This document shows, piece by piece, positions 1 through 7,062 of a stretch of 21,714 nt of DNA. Position numbers and translations under genes: made by a program. Positions within the stretch are counted from its first letter, which is position 1. Each line of letters begins with the position of its first letter. The notes beneath the pieces were generated by a model. That model was not told the origin of the DNA and did no database searches. It saw nothing but the letters and a program-made list of their open reading frames with translations. The stretch is from an uncultured Spirochaetaceae bacterium (GTDB taxonomy: Bacteria; Spirochaetota; Spirochaetia; Treponematales; UBA12059). The DNA lies in the NCBI GenBank assembly GCA_938004315.1, contig CALKWG010000222.1, forward strand, positions 1 through 21,714, read 5' to 3'.

Positions 1-2
1 CG

Positions 3-590
3 CTCGCGTCGATAGAGCGGGCGGTCCTCGGTATGGAGCGCGGCCCCGACCTGCCCGGAGCCTTGGTTCCGGAGGCCTTTTTCCGTTATCTCCGCGAGGG
101 TTATCACGACGAACTCGGCCTGGCCATGGACCATAACGCCGCCGACGTGCGCGCCCTCCTGGAGCTCTACGGGGTAGTACGGGTTTTGCTCGCGCGCTGC
201 CTATCGGGCGGGGCTGGTTCGGCGGCATCGTCCGCCGCGGGGAAGGCCGCGCCCGATCCCTTCGGCTTAGCCTGGCTCGCGGCGCGCGTCGATCCGCGAC
301 GAAGCACCGAGCTCCTCGAGGCCGCGTTGGCCGAAGGCGACGAGCGCTCAGTCCGTCCGCTCATGAGGCGCTACTGGAAGGAGGGGAGGAAGGACGAACG
401 ACTTCGGCTGGCTCCGAGACTTCCCGACGACGCGGCGGGCCTCCTCGCCAAGTCTCTATACGCGGAGCGCGTCAAAGAAGACCGAGCGGAGGCCCTGCGG
501 TTGGCGGAAAAGGCTCAGGCCCTCGGCGGACCGCTGGCCGAGCGCGCCGCGGCCCGCGCGGCGCGCCTGGCTCGACGCGCCGGGCCATAG
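3..590 (+). CDS. YprB-like RNase H-fold nuclease, C-terminal part (5'-truncated by window edge)
   Basis: The frame is open from the first bases of the window with no stop, so the true start lies upstream; the ATG at 33 is internal. The residues just before it (LASIERAVLG) and after it (DLPGALVPEAFFRYL) match my memory of the C-terminal half of YprB-type predicted exonucleases (RNase_H_2, DEDD superfamily). The HNAADV segment looks like the last DEDD motif, which supplies a metal-binding Asp. The earlier D/E/D motifs would lie outside the window. The last ~100 residues are Ala/Arg/Leu-rich and helical, resembling TPR-type packing (AEALRLAEKA); I do not recognise them. It ends in TAG 5 nt from the stop of the convergent rlmN. 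Family assignment is by recalled pattern and is good but not certain; substrate unknown. Confidence 0.75.
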   Translation, partial: LASIERAVLGMERGPDLPGALVPEAFFRYLREGYHDELGLAMDHNAADVRALLELYGVVRVLLARCLSGGAGSAASSAAGKAAPDPFGLAWLAARVDPRRSTELLEAALAEGDERSVRPLMRRYWKEGRKDERLRLAPRLPDDAAGLLAKSLYAERVKEDRAEALRLAEKAQALGGPLAERAAARAARLARRAGP

Positions 591-595
591 AGGGC

Positions 596-1618
596 TTAGA
601 GCAGGGTATCGCCGAGCTGCCCGCAGGCGCCGCCCACGCCGCGGCCGCGCTTGGCCCGTCGGACCGCGTTGACGCCCAGGCGTTCAAGCTCGCTTTCGAA
701 GGCGGCGACCTCGGCCCGCGTGGGCTCGCGGTAGGGCAGGCCATCCACGGGGTTCCAGGGGATGACGTTGACCTGGGCCTTGAGCCCGCGCAGCCACGCG
801 GCCATGGCGCGGGCGGCGGCCAGATCGGAGTTCCGGCCGCCCATGATGGCCGCCTCCATGGTGATGCGATCGCCCGAGGCCTCTTGGTAGGCCAGGAGGG
901 CGCTCTTTAATGCCGCCAGGCCGTAGCGCTTATTGACCGGCATGAGCTCGCTCCGTAGCTCGTCGTCGGCGGCCGTAAGGGAGATCGCCAGGCGCACGTG
1001 CGGCCCGTTTTGGGCCAGGTCCAAGATGCCCGGCACGATGCCGCAGGTGGAGATGGTAATTTTCCTGGCCGACAGGCCGTAGCCATCCGGGTGACTCAAG
1101 ATGGCGATGGCCTTGCGTAGCGCCTCGAGGTTTAAGAGAGGCTCGCCCATGCCCATGAACACGACGTTGGAGACCCGGCCGCGCAGGGCCGCCAGGTGCA
1201 GGTACTGCTCGACGATCTCGTGCGGCTCTAGGTTACGGAGGAAGCCCAGGGTGCCGGTCTTACAGAAGGCGCAGGCCATGGGGCAACCGACCTGGGTGGA
1301 CAGGCAGGCGGTCAGCCGTCCCTCGGGGTCGACGAGCAGGACCGACTCGATCGCCGAGCCGTCGGCCAGCCTGAGCTTGAGCTTGACCGAGCCGTCGGCG
1401 TCGTCAAGGGCCGCCTCGACGCGGCTGGCAAGGAGCGAGGGCAGGAGCCCCGACAGGCGCTCGCGCTCGGCCGCCGGCAGGTCGGTCATATCGTTGAAAG
1501 AGCGCGCGCCGCGCATGAGCCACTTGAATACCTGCATGCCCCGGAAGGGCTTTCCGAGGCCGTAGGCGGGGGCGTATTCGGCGGGCAGGAGGCCCGCCGG
1601 GAAGGGAAGGCCGCTCAA
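596..1618 (-). CDS. rlmN: Dual-specificity 23S rRNA A2503 / tRNA A37 C2-methyltransferase RlmN (radical SAM)
   Basis: RlmN uses two SAM molecules and a 4Fe-4S cluster to methylate C2 of an adenine in 23S rRNA and in some tRNAs. The radical-SAM triad CPMACAFC is present (C112, C116, C119), preceded by the conserved Cys in CLSTQVGC (C105). The C-terminal methyl-carrier Cys sits in GGACGQL (C332). GMGEPLLN and MPVNKRYGL are also typical. The length of 340 aa is normal. The start is TTG at 1618: the next in-frame codon possibilities upstream are only three codons before the TAG of the TPR gene, which is in the same frame, and none is ATG or GTG. There is no strong Shine-Dalgarno, so translation is probably coupled to the TPR gene 9 nt upstream. 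Confidence 0.96.
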   Translation of the reverse strand: MSGLPFPAGLLPAEYAPAYGLGKPFRGMQVFKWLMRGARSFNDMTDLPAAERERLSGLLPSLLASRVEAALDDADGSVKLKLRLADGSAIESVLLVDPEGRLTACLSTQVGCPMACAFCKTGTLGFLRNLEPHEIVEQYLHLAALRGRVSNVVFMGMGEPLLNLEALRKAIAILSHPDGYGLSARKITISTCGIVPGILDLAQNGPHVRLAISLTAADDELRSELMPVNKRYGLAALKSALLAYQEASGDRITMEAAIMGGRNSDLAAARAMAAWLRGLKAQVNVIPWNPVDGLPYREPTRAEVAAFESELERLGVNAVRRAKRGRGVGGACGQLGDTLL

Positions 1619-1627
1619 AGGCCGGGC

Positions 1628-2770
1628 CTAGCCCTGGATCTTAGCCAGGAGCTCCTGTATGTGCTGGTTGCGGATGCCCAGGCGCTGGAAGTCCACGAGA
1701 GTCTCCTCCGCCTTACGGCGGTCCCCGGCGGCCAGGTAGCACTGGGCCAGCTCCATGTACAGGCGATAGTTCTTGCCGTCGTTCTGGATCAGGCGCTTCA
1801 AAGACTCGGTGGCCTCGTGGAGCTTGCCCTGCAGGCGGGAGATCGTCGCCAGGCCGAGCACGGCGTACACGTCGAATTCGATATTGAGGGCGCGCTCGTA
1901 GTAGTCCAAGGCCTGGTCGTAATCCTCCATGCTGCGGTAGGCGTCGCCGGCGCGGGTCAGGATGACCTTGTTCTTGGGGTCGCGGGCCAGGATCTTGTTC
2001 CAATTCTCTAAGGACAGCTCAGGCTTGCCCATGCCGCGGTAGCAGTCGGCCAGGCCGAAGAGCGCGTAGAAATTGTCCGGCTCCTTGCGCAGGGCCTTTT
2101 CGAAGTAGGGCACGCCCTCGTCGAATTGCTTGAGCTTGCGGTAGCAATTGCCTATAGACGTGAGGACCCTGATGTCCACGGCCTCGCCCTGGGCGTGTAC
2201 CATGCGCTGCCAGTAATGCAGGGCGTCGCGGTATTCTTTGAAGTCGTAGTGCAGGTGACCGAGCCCTATAAGCGCGTAGGGGTTGTCGATCTCCATCTCG
2301 AGGACGCGCAGGTATATGGCCTTGGACTTCCTAAAGTCGCGGACCTTGCGGTATGCGTCGGCTATCCTGGTGAGCACCGTGATGTTGCGGTTGTCGTGTA
2401 AGAGGTACTGCTCCCAAATCTCGATGGCCTTCTGGTACTGATTCAAGGCCTTATAGCAGTCGGCCAGGCCGAAGAGGGCGTAGTTGTTGCCCGGATGGTA
2501 GATCAGGCATTTCTTGTAGTGGTCGACGGCGTCCCGATAGGCGCCGCGCTTGCGGGCGGCGTCGCCTAAGCCCACGAGGGCATAGTTGTTCTCGCCGTCG
2601 CGCTCCAGGATCTGGCGGAAATTCTTCTCGGCCTCGCCTATGCGATTTTCCTTGAGGTACTGATACCCCTTCTTGGACAGGTCGGCGATCTCCTGGAGCT
2701 CGCCGTTGGGCTGGACGGCGGCGCCGTCGTCGCGTAGTTCGTCATGGCCGGCGTTGGTTTGGTCGCTCAT
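1628..2770 (-). CDS. Tetratricopeptide-repeat protein with a two-TPR super-repeat
   Basis: This 380-aa protein is almost entirely TPR units of ~34 residues, with no signal peptide or membrane segment, so it is probably a cytoplasmic scaffold. After an acidic N-terminus (1-30), helical repeats run from ~31 to the end. From ~residue 63 two types alternate: one begins YALxGLxD (near 63, 97, 165, 236, 302) and the other VLTRIADAYRK or similar (near 132, 202, 270), giving a ~68-residue super-repeat. Its ATG overlaps the stop of the small upstream gene (ATGA), and rlmN follows 9 nt after its TAG. A comparable TPR protein exists in treponemes (TP0095, from memory). Binding partner unknown; the tightly coupled small protein upstream is the obvious candidate. 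Confidence 0.9.
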   Translation of the reverse strand: MSDQTNAGHDELRDDGAAVQPNGELQEIADLSKKGYQYLKENRIGEAEKNFRQILERDGENNYALVGLGDAARKRGAYRDAVDHYKKCLIYHPGNNYALFGLADCYKALNQYQKAIEIWEQYLLHDNRNITVLTRIADAYRKVRDFRKSKAIYLRVLEMEIDNPYALIGLGHLHYDFKEYRDALHYWQRMVHAQGEAVDIRVLTSIGNCYRKLKQFDEGVPYFEKALRKEPDNFYALFGLADCYRGMGKPELSLENWNKILARDPKNKVILTRAGDAYRSMEDYDQALDYYERALNIEFDVYAVLGLATISRLQGKLHEATESLKRLIQNDGKNYRLYMELAQCYLAAGDRRKAEETLVDFQRLGIRNQHIQELLAKIQG

Positions 2771-3105
2771 GTCGTTTCCTCGTCTTCTAGCATTTTTCGT
2801 ATAGCCAAGGCGGCCCGCTGAACCAGTTCGGCGCCCTTGCCTTCGTCATGCGCCAGCTTGAACATCTTGAGGGCGTCTATGGGCCTGCCGTCCTCCAGAT
2901 ATCGTTCGCCGACGCGGATCAATCCGTCCGAGTAGCCGGTCGTTTGGAAGATGCGGCGAGCGGCCTCTATATCGCCCTCGTTGAACAGCTGGTTGGCGCG
3001 CCGGTTCAGCTGAACCTTTTGATCGGGTTTTAAGGCTTGGCTGGGCTCGTCGACGGTCTTGATGAGGCCGCCTTCGGGGAACTTTTCGAAAATCGATTCG
3101 TCCAT
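2767..3105 (-). CDS. Small conserved protein coupled to the TPR protein (spirochaete-type, function unknown)
   Basis: A 112-aa acidic/helical protein beginning MDESIFEKFPEGGLI. The central part (QLFNEGDIEAARRIF, then YLEDGRPIDALKMFKLA) reads as two degenerate TPR-like helix pairs, so it may cap or pair with the large TPR protein whose ATG overlaps its TGA. I chose ATG at 3105. A TTG at 3150 would add 15 residues, but that stretch has two AGA arginine codons, otherwise rare in this window, and neither start has a strong Shine-Dalgarno. A consensus-like promoter lies upstream at 3213-3185, giving a ~70-nt leader for the chosen start. I recall similar EGGL...DGLIRVG proteins in other spirochaetes. 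No enzymatic motif is visible. Confidence 0.8.
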   Translation of the reverse strand: MDESIFEKFPEGGLIKTVDEPSQALKPDQKVQLNRRANQLFNEGDIEAARRIFQTTGYSDGLIRVGERYLEDGRPIDALKMFKLAHDEGKGAELVQRAALAIRKMLEDEETT

Positions 3106-3184
3106 GTCTCTTACGAACCCCGCCTTTAGGGCGATCGCCTTTCTTTCCAAATAGGTCGAGCCCCGTAGCGAGGCCGACTAAAAA

Positions 3185-3213
3185 ACTATACGAAGATTTC
3201 GTTAAATAATCAA
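3185..3213 (-). promoter_or_regulatory. Predicted sigma70-type promoter for the TPR-rlmN operon
   Basis: Read on the minus strand: TTGATT (3213-3208), 17-bp spacer, TATAGT (3190-3185), in the AT-rich gap upstream of the small TPR partner. Predicted transcript start near 3178. Confidence 0.6.
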
Positions 3214-3233
3214 TTCGAAAACGTCGGGGGTAT

Positions 3234-3263
3234 TTAGAATTTGGAGATTCGACGCGCTATAGT
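3234..3263 (+). promoter_or_regulatory. Possible promoter for the small ORF at 3292
   Basis: TATAGT at 3258-3263 is a good -10 box. The best -35 at 18 bp is only TTAGAA (3234-3239). The transcript start would be ~3270, leaving a ~20-nt leader that contains the GGAG at 3282-3285. Confidence 0.35.
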
Positions 3264-3291
3264 AGCTTAAAACAGGCCTCTGGAGCGCAAC

Positions 3292-3474
3292 ATGGAACGC
3301 ACGCACGCACATCGTCAGGATTCGGGATCGGCCGCGGCCCACGGCCTTTTCGACGTCGAAGGCGACGGATTCATGGCTCGGGCTCCCGAACGGGAGGCCA
3401 TGGACGAGCCTCGAGCGGGCGGCGGCCGTTATGAAGACCGCCTAGCCAGGCTCATGCGCCTGTTAAACCGCTAA
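3292..3474 (+). CDS. Small hypothetical protein (60 aa)
   Basis: I do not recognise this protein. Support for it being real: GGAG at 3282-3285 sits 6 nt before the ATG, a -10-like TATAGT lies at 3258-3263, and it occupies the only gap between two leftward operons. The product is polar with no signal peptide, a low-complexity middle and an amphipathic, basic C-terminal helix (YEDRLARLMRLLNR), the most protein-like part. Its last 23 bp overlap the 3' end of rsmD on the other strand. It has no cysteines and no known motif. It could instead be a spurious frame or a leader region, so confidence is moderate. Confidence 0.5.
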   Translation: MERTHAHRQDSGSAAAHGLFDVEGDGFMARAPEREAMDEPRAGGGRYEDRLARLMRLLNR

Positions 3475-4057
3475 ATATCGCCCCGCCCGCCGCCGACGCG
3501 CCTAGAGCGCCTGTCGCACGCCTATAGAAACGCAGCTGCGATCGGCCGTATTCGCGCTCGTCCTCGAGAGCGAGCTCGCCGGCGCGCTCGGGGAGCGCGT
3601 CCCCCTTAGGATAGTGGATAAGAAGGAGCCCGCCTGGCTCTACGAGGCCTCGCTCCGCTATCGATTCTACCAAGGCGGCCTTGTGCGCGTATGGAAAGGG
3701 CGGATCGCAGAAGACCACCGAGAAGCCAATAGTCGCCCGGAGTATGAAACGCTCGACGGGCATACAATGGCACTCGATGCGGCGTTCGGCCATGCCTACG
3801 TTCCGTAAGAGGACCGGGAACTTCGGCCGATCGCGCTCTACGCAATGCACGGGATCGGCGCCGCGGCTCGCGGCCTCGAGCGCCACGATACCCGAGCCGG
3901 AGAACAAGTCTAAGAACGAGCGCCCGTGTAAGTCCCCTAAGATGCCGAAGAACGACTCGCGCATGCGGTCCATCGCCGGGCGTATCTCATAGGGGCCGTG
4001 GGGTACCTCCGCCCAGCGACCCTTGAGGCTGCCGCCGGTAACGCGCAGCTTAGGCAC
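3452..4057 (-). CDS. rsmD: 16S rRNA (guanine966-N2)-methyltransferase RsmD
   Basis: RsmD methylates N2 of G966 of 16S rRNA in the assembling 30S subunit. The SAM-binding motif is FLDLFSGSGIVALEAASRGA and the catalytic motif is CDPPFPY, the D/N-P-P-[FY] of N2/N6 amino-methyltransferases. The 201-aa length is normal, with ~20 extra C-terminal residues after RFYRR. The start is GTG at 4057, one base after the TAG of smpB, so it should be translationally coupled to smpB. The end overlaps the small convergent ORF at 3292-3474 by 23 bp. It is the last gene of the PEGA/SUMF1-smpB-rsmD operon. Confidence 0.94.
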   Translation of the reverse strand: MPKLRVTGGSLKGRWAEVPHGPYEIRPAMDRMRESFFGILGDLHGRSFLDLFSGSGIVALEAASRGADPVHCVERDRPKFPVLLRNVGMAERRIECHCMPVERFILRATIGFSVVFCDPPFPYAHKAALVESIAERGLVEPGGLLLIHYPKGDALPERAGELALEDEREYGRSQLRFYRRATGALGASAAGGAIFSGLTGA

Positions 4058-4058
4058 G

Positions 4059-4517
4059 CTAGGAGTTCCTGTCGCGGAAGGCCCTGGCCATCTCGCGTTT
4101 CACGTCGCGCTCCTTGATGGAATCGCGCTTATCCGCCTGCTTCTTGCCCTTGCAAAGCCCGAGCTCGACCTTGACCCGTCCCTTGGTAAAATGGAAGTCG
4201 AGAGGGATGAGGGTATAGCCCTTCTCGTCCACCCGGCGGCGCAGGCGCTTCAGCTCGTGCGCGTGGGCCAGGAGCTTGCGCGGGCGGTCGGGATCGTGGT
4301 TGAAGATGGAGCTGAAGCTGTACTCGTTGATGTGCACGTTCTTGAGCCACAGTTCGCCGTTCTCGAAGGCGGCGTAACCGTCGGGGAACGAAACCTTCCC
4401 GGCCCGCAGCGATTTCACCTCCGAGCCTTCGAGGACGATGCCGCATTCCAGGGTCTCCTCGACGGCGTAGTCGAAGCGGGCGCGGCGGTTCTGGGCTATG
4501 ATCTTGCGGCCTTCCAT
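4059..4517 (-). CDS. smpB: SsrA-binding protein SmpB
   Basis: SmpB binds tmRNA and brings it to stalled ribosomes for trans-translation. The 152-aa sequence is collinear with the family: NRRARFDYAVEETLECGI, the LEGSEVKSLRAGKV segment, NHDPDRPRKLLAH, and a basic C-terminal tail (GKKQADKRDSIKERD) that mimics the codon-anticodon region in the decoding centre. ATG at 4517 follows the stop of the upstream PEGA/SUMF1 gene by one base (TGA-g-ATG), so the two are coupled. The ssrA (tmRNA) gene itself is not in this window. No anomalies. Confidence 0.97.
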   Translation of the reverse strand: MEGRKIIAQNRRARFDYAVEETLECGIVLEGSEVKSLRAGKVSFPDGYAAFENGELWLKNVHINEYSFSSIFNHDPDRPRKLLAHAHELKRLRRRVDEKGYTLIPLDFHFTKGRVKVELGLCKGKKQADKRDSIKERDVKREMARAFRDRNS

Positions 4518-4518
4518 C

Positions 4519-6024
4519 TCAGGGCTCCGCGCGTACGAGAGCCGGCCTAAAGCCCGTAAAGGGCGTGGAGGCGGAAGGCGGCATGGGGCCGCGCGAGGAG
4601 AGCTCGACGGCGTTCGGCTGGTTGGCCCAGGAGCCGCCTCGTACCACGCCCTCGGCGGATGCCCAGCGGAGCCGGGCCTCGGCGGCCAGCCCGGCCTGAG
4701 GCGCGTAGGCGTCGGCGCACCATTCCCATACGTTGCCTAAGAGGCCGTAGAAGCCGGCGGCGTCGCGGCCGGAGCTTCCTACCGGCTCGGGGCCGTTACG
4801 CGGCAGGTCGAGGAGGATGCCCGAGCTCGGCCGGCCGGCCGCCGCCGCGTAAGCCCACTGGGCCTCGGTCGGCAGGTCGACGCGATAGCCGGCGGGCGCC
4901 CGCTCGGACAGCCAGTCGCAGTAGGCCAAGGCGGCGTAGCGCGACACGTGGCGCACGGGGGCGTCGGCTGGGTCGGTATCGATAGTCGAGAGGTAGCGGG
5001 GGTCGGCGAGGCCGGCGGCAACGAGCCCGTCGCGCGCGGCTGGCGCCCAGGCGGGCTTCGCGGCTACGAAGGCGCGGAACTCGGCGTTCGTCACCTCGTA
5101 GCGGGCCAGGCCGAAGGCTTCGAGGCGGCCGCGGGCCTGGCCGAGGGCGTAGTCCCCGGCGGGGAGCATGACGAACTCGCGGCCGGCGGCCGTGACGGCG
5201 CCCGCGGCCGCCGGGGCGGCCGGCGCGGAGGCGAGGCCGGCGCGGGCGCGCCTGAAGAGCGTCGAGGCCTCGATGGCCGCCTTGGCCTCGGCCGGCAGTT
5301 GGTTAGCCAGGGCCAGGAGCAGGGCCGGCTCGGCGGCGAGCTCTTCGGCGGCCGCCGCGGCGGCGCGGCCGAGCGAGAAGGGCGTCAGGGCCGCGGAGGC
5401 CCCGTAGGCTACGGCGGCGGCTCGGATAGCGTCGCGATAGGCCGGGCCGTTGGTCGCGTAGGAGAAGGCGGCCGATAGGAGCCCCTTTGCCTCGAGCTCG
5501 GGGTCGAGGCTCGCGGCGATGGCGGCCTCGGAGAGGATCATGGGGTGCTGGTAGGCTTCGCTCGGCGCGCCGGTCAGGGCCCAGGCCGCGAAGTCGCGCA
5601 CTCCCAGGCGGAGCGCCGCCGACGGCTCAGCGACCCGTAGGCCCGCCCGTAGTATCTGGCGGCGGGGGAAGAACAGGCTGCCTACGAGGCGGCTCGGGGC
5701 TTCGAACTCGAGCCGGGTCGGCTCGAACCCGGCGCGGCGGACTTCTAGCGTATGCGGCCCTCGCTTAACGAAGACCGGCGCGGCGCCTGAGACCAGGTAG
5801 GCCCCGTCCAGATAGACCGCCGCGTCGGGCGGATCCGCCTCGAAGCGGTAGACGGAGCCGGGCTTCACGAGCCCGGGGAGAATGAATATGGCGAACAGGG
5901 CGGCGGCCGAGGCGGCGACGAGGAGCCCCGCCAGGTATCTTCCCGGCGCTATGCCGAGGATCGGCTTGAGCTCGACGCGGGCGCGGTCGATATCGTCCTG
6001 GGTAACGCGCGTATCTTCTTTCAT
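4519..6024 (-). CDS. Membrane-anchored PEGA / SUMF1 (FGE-sulfatase)-domain protein
   Basis: A 501-aa protein. Residues 1-30 are charged and probably cytoplasmic, ~31-52 form one transmembrane helix, and the rest is probably periplasmic. A PEGA-like beta domain (~60-112, DPPDAAVYLDGAYL) comes first, then an Ala-rich helical linker (~130-275), then a SUMF1/EgtB/PvdO-type domain (~280-498) with LPTEAQWAYAA, GNVWEWC and RGGSW. True formylglycine-generating enzymes carry catalytic Cys just after RGGSW; here the sequence is RGGSWANQPNAVELSSRG with none, so it is probably a non-catalytic or different SUMF1 member. The ATG at 6024 is the only usable start, because an in-frame TAA lies 9 nt upstream. 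There is no Shine-Dalgarno and a perfect promoter ends 8 nt before the ATG. It is first gene of the operon with smpB and rsmD. Exact role unknown. Confidence 0.9.
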   Translation of the reverse strand: MKEDTRVTQDDIDRARVELKPILGIAPGRYLAGLLVAASAAALFAIFILPGLVKPGSVYRFEADPPDAAVYLDGAYLVSGAAPVFVKRGPHTLEVRRAGFEPTRLEFEAPSRLVGSLFFPRRQILRAGLRVAEPSAALRLGVRDFAAWALTGAPSEAYQHPMILSEAAIAASLDPELEAKGLLSAAFSYATNGPAYRDAIRAAAVAYGASAALTPFSLGRAAAAAAEELAAEPALLLALANQLPAEAKAAIEASTLFRRARAGLASAPAAPAAAGAVTAAGREFVMLPAGDYALGQARGRLEAFGLARYEVTNAEFRAFVAAKPAWAPAARDGLVAAGLADPRYLSTIDTDPADAPVRHVSRYAALAYCDWLSERAPAGYRVDLPTEAQWAYAAAAGRPSSGILLDLPRNGPEPVGSSGRDAAGFYGLLGNVWEWCADAYAPQAGLAAEARLRWASAEGVVRGGSWANQPNAVELSSRGPMPPSASTPFTGFRPALVRAEP

Positions 6025-6032
6025 CGCCGCGG

Positions 6033-6062
6033 ATTATATGGGCCGCGCTTAAGGCTTGTCAA
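6033..6062 (-). promoter_or_regulatory. Perfect-consensus sigma70 promoter, probably leaderless, for the PEGA-smpB-rsmD operon
   Basis: Minus strand: TTGACA (6062-6057), 18-bp spacer, TATAAT (6038-6033), both full consensus. Only 8 nt separate the -10 box from the ATG at 6024, so transcription should begin at or within about 2 nt of the start codon. Its -35 overlaps the -35 of the opposite promoter. Confidence 0.8.
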
Positions 6063-6084
6063 CGCAAGCCAAAGATGCTAGCCT
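6056..6084 (+). promoter_or_regulatory. Predicted promoter for the lepB-lepB-hemW-pdxY operon, sharing the -35 region with the divergent promoter
   Basis: TTGTCA (6056-6061), 17-bp spacer, TAGCCT (6079-6084, keeping the key T, A and final T). Nine nt later is the ATG at 6094. A short AGG at 6086-6088 could serve as a weak Shine-Dalgarno, but most of it would lie upstream of the predicted +1. Confidence 0.55.
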
Positions 6085-6093
6085 CAGGCGATT

Positions 6094-7059
6094 ATGTCAT
6101 CGCACGACGATTTCTACGGCTCGCTCCAGCGCCTCGCCGAGGGCGCCCTTACCGCCCGCAAGAAGCGGCGCCTCAGGCAGCGCCTGAAGCAGCAGTCCAA
6201 GCATTGGCTACGGGACTGGGCCGAGGCCATACTCTGGGCCGTCTGCATGGTCCTCCTTATCAATCAGTATATCTTCCAGATGTACCGCATCCCCTCGCCG
6301 TCGATGTCGGGCAGCCTGGAAGTCGGCGATATGATCTTCGTCAACAAGATGATCTACGGCCCCGAGCTCCTCCCGGGCGTAGCTAAGCTCCCGGGCTTCA
6401 GGGCCGCCCGGCGCAACGAGGTCGTCGTCTTCGAGAACCCCGCGTATCTGAGTAAGGGCCCGGCGTTCACGATCCTGAAGCAGTTCGTCTACATGCTCAC
6501 CTTGACCATGGTCGACATAGACCGGGACGAGAACGGCGAGCAACGCGTGCACTACCTGATCAAGCGGGCGGTCGGCGTCGGCGGCGATACGGTGCGGGCC
6601 GTGCGCGGCGATATGGAATTCCGCTTCAAGGGTAGCGACGAGTGGGTGAGCGAGGCCTCGTTCAAGGCGGCCTCCGGCGCCGCCTACCCGACGCGCCGCA
6701 TGCTCAGGCCCGCCGACTACGCCGAGCTCGAGGCCGCCGGCCTGGCCGCCGCCTACCTGGACATGGGCCTCGCGCCGCCGACGAATCCGCAGGTCCGTCC
6801 GATCTACGACGAGTTCGCCTTCAACCGCGTGCGGCTCGACGCCCTCGCCGAGGTGTATCCCCATCAACAGCGGGTCGTAGGCGAGGCCAGGAAGCTCGGC
6901 CAAGGTTGGTACGTGCCCGAGGGCCGCGTGTTCACCCTCGGCGATAACCGCGACAACTCGCGCGACGCCCGTTGGTACGGCGCGGTGAACGGCAAGAAGG
7001 TGCTCGGCCACGCGCTTTTCATCTATTGGCCCCTGCCTCGCGTCGGAGGGATACGCTAG
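6094..7059 (+). CDS. lepB: Signal peptidase I (first of two adjacent copies)
   Basis: LepB cleaves signal peptides of Sec/Tat-exported proteins at the outer face of the inner membrane. A basic cytoplasmic N-terminus (1-40) is followed by one transmembrane helix (~41-62). The Ser nucleophile lies in PSPSM (S70), the general-base Lys in YLIKRAVGVGGD (K157), and box E is GDNRDNSRDARWYG. At 321 aa it is longer than minimal signal peptidases because of an insert after the Lys region (~175-260), as in many Gram-negative-type enzymes. It is first in the operon; the next lepB begins 3 nt after its TAG. This copy has the full Ser-Lys dyad and is expected to be active. Confidence 0.95.
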   Translation: MSSHDDFYGSLQRLAEGALTARKKRRLRQRLKQQSKHWLRDWAEAILWAVCMVLLINQYIFQMYRIPSPSMSGSLEVGDMIFVNKMIYGPELLPGVAKLPGFRAARRNEVVVFENPAYLSKGPAFTILKQFVYMLTLTMVDIDRDENGEQRVHYLIKRAVGVGGDTVRAVRGDMEFRFKGSDEWVSEASFKAASGAAYPTRRMLRPADYAELEAAGLAAAYLDMGLAPPTNPQVRPIYDEFAFNRVRLDALAEVYPHQQRVVGEARKLGQGWYVPEGRVFTLGDNRDNSRDARWYGAVNGKKVLGHALFIYWPLPRVGGIR

Positions 7060-7062
7060 GAT

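Noticed and set aside
3175..3291. AT-rich gap considered as a tRNA, small RNA or attachment site
   Set aside because: No cloverleaf, CCA end or repeat pair is visible; back-to-back promoters explain the AT-richness.
4948..5478. Plus-strand 176-codon frame opposite the PEGA/SUMF1 gene
   Set aside because: Gly/Arg-rich shadow of an Ala/Pro-rich coding region; the minus-strand frame has recognisable domains.
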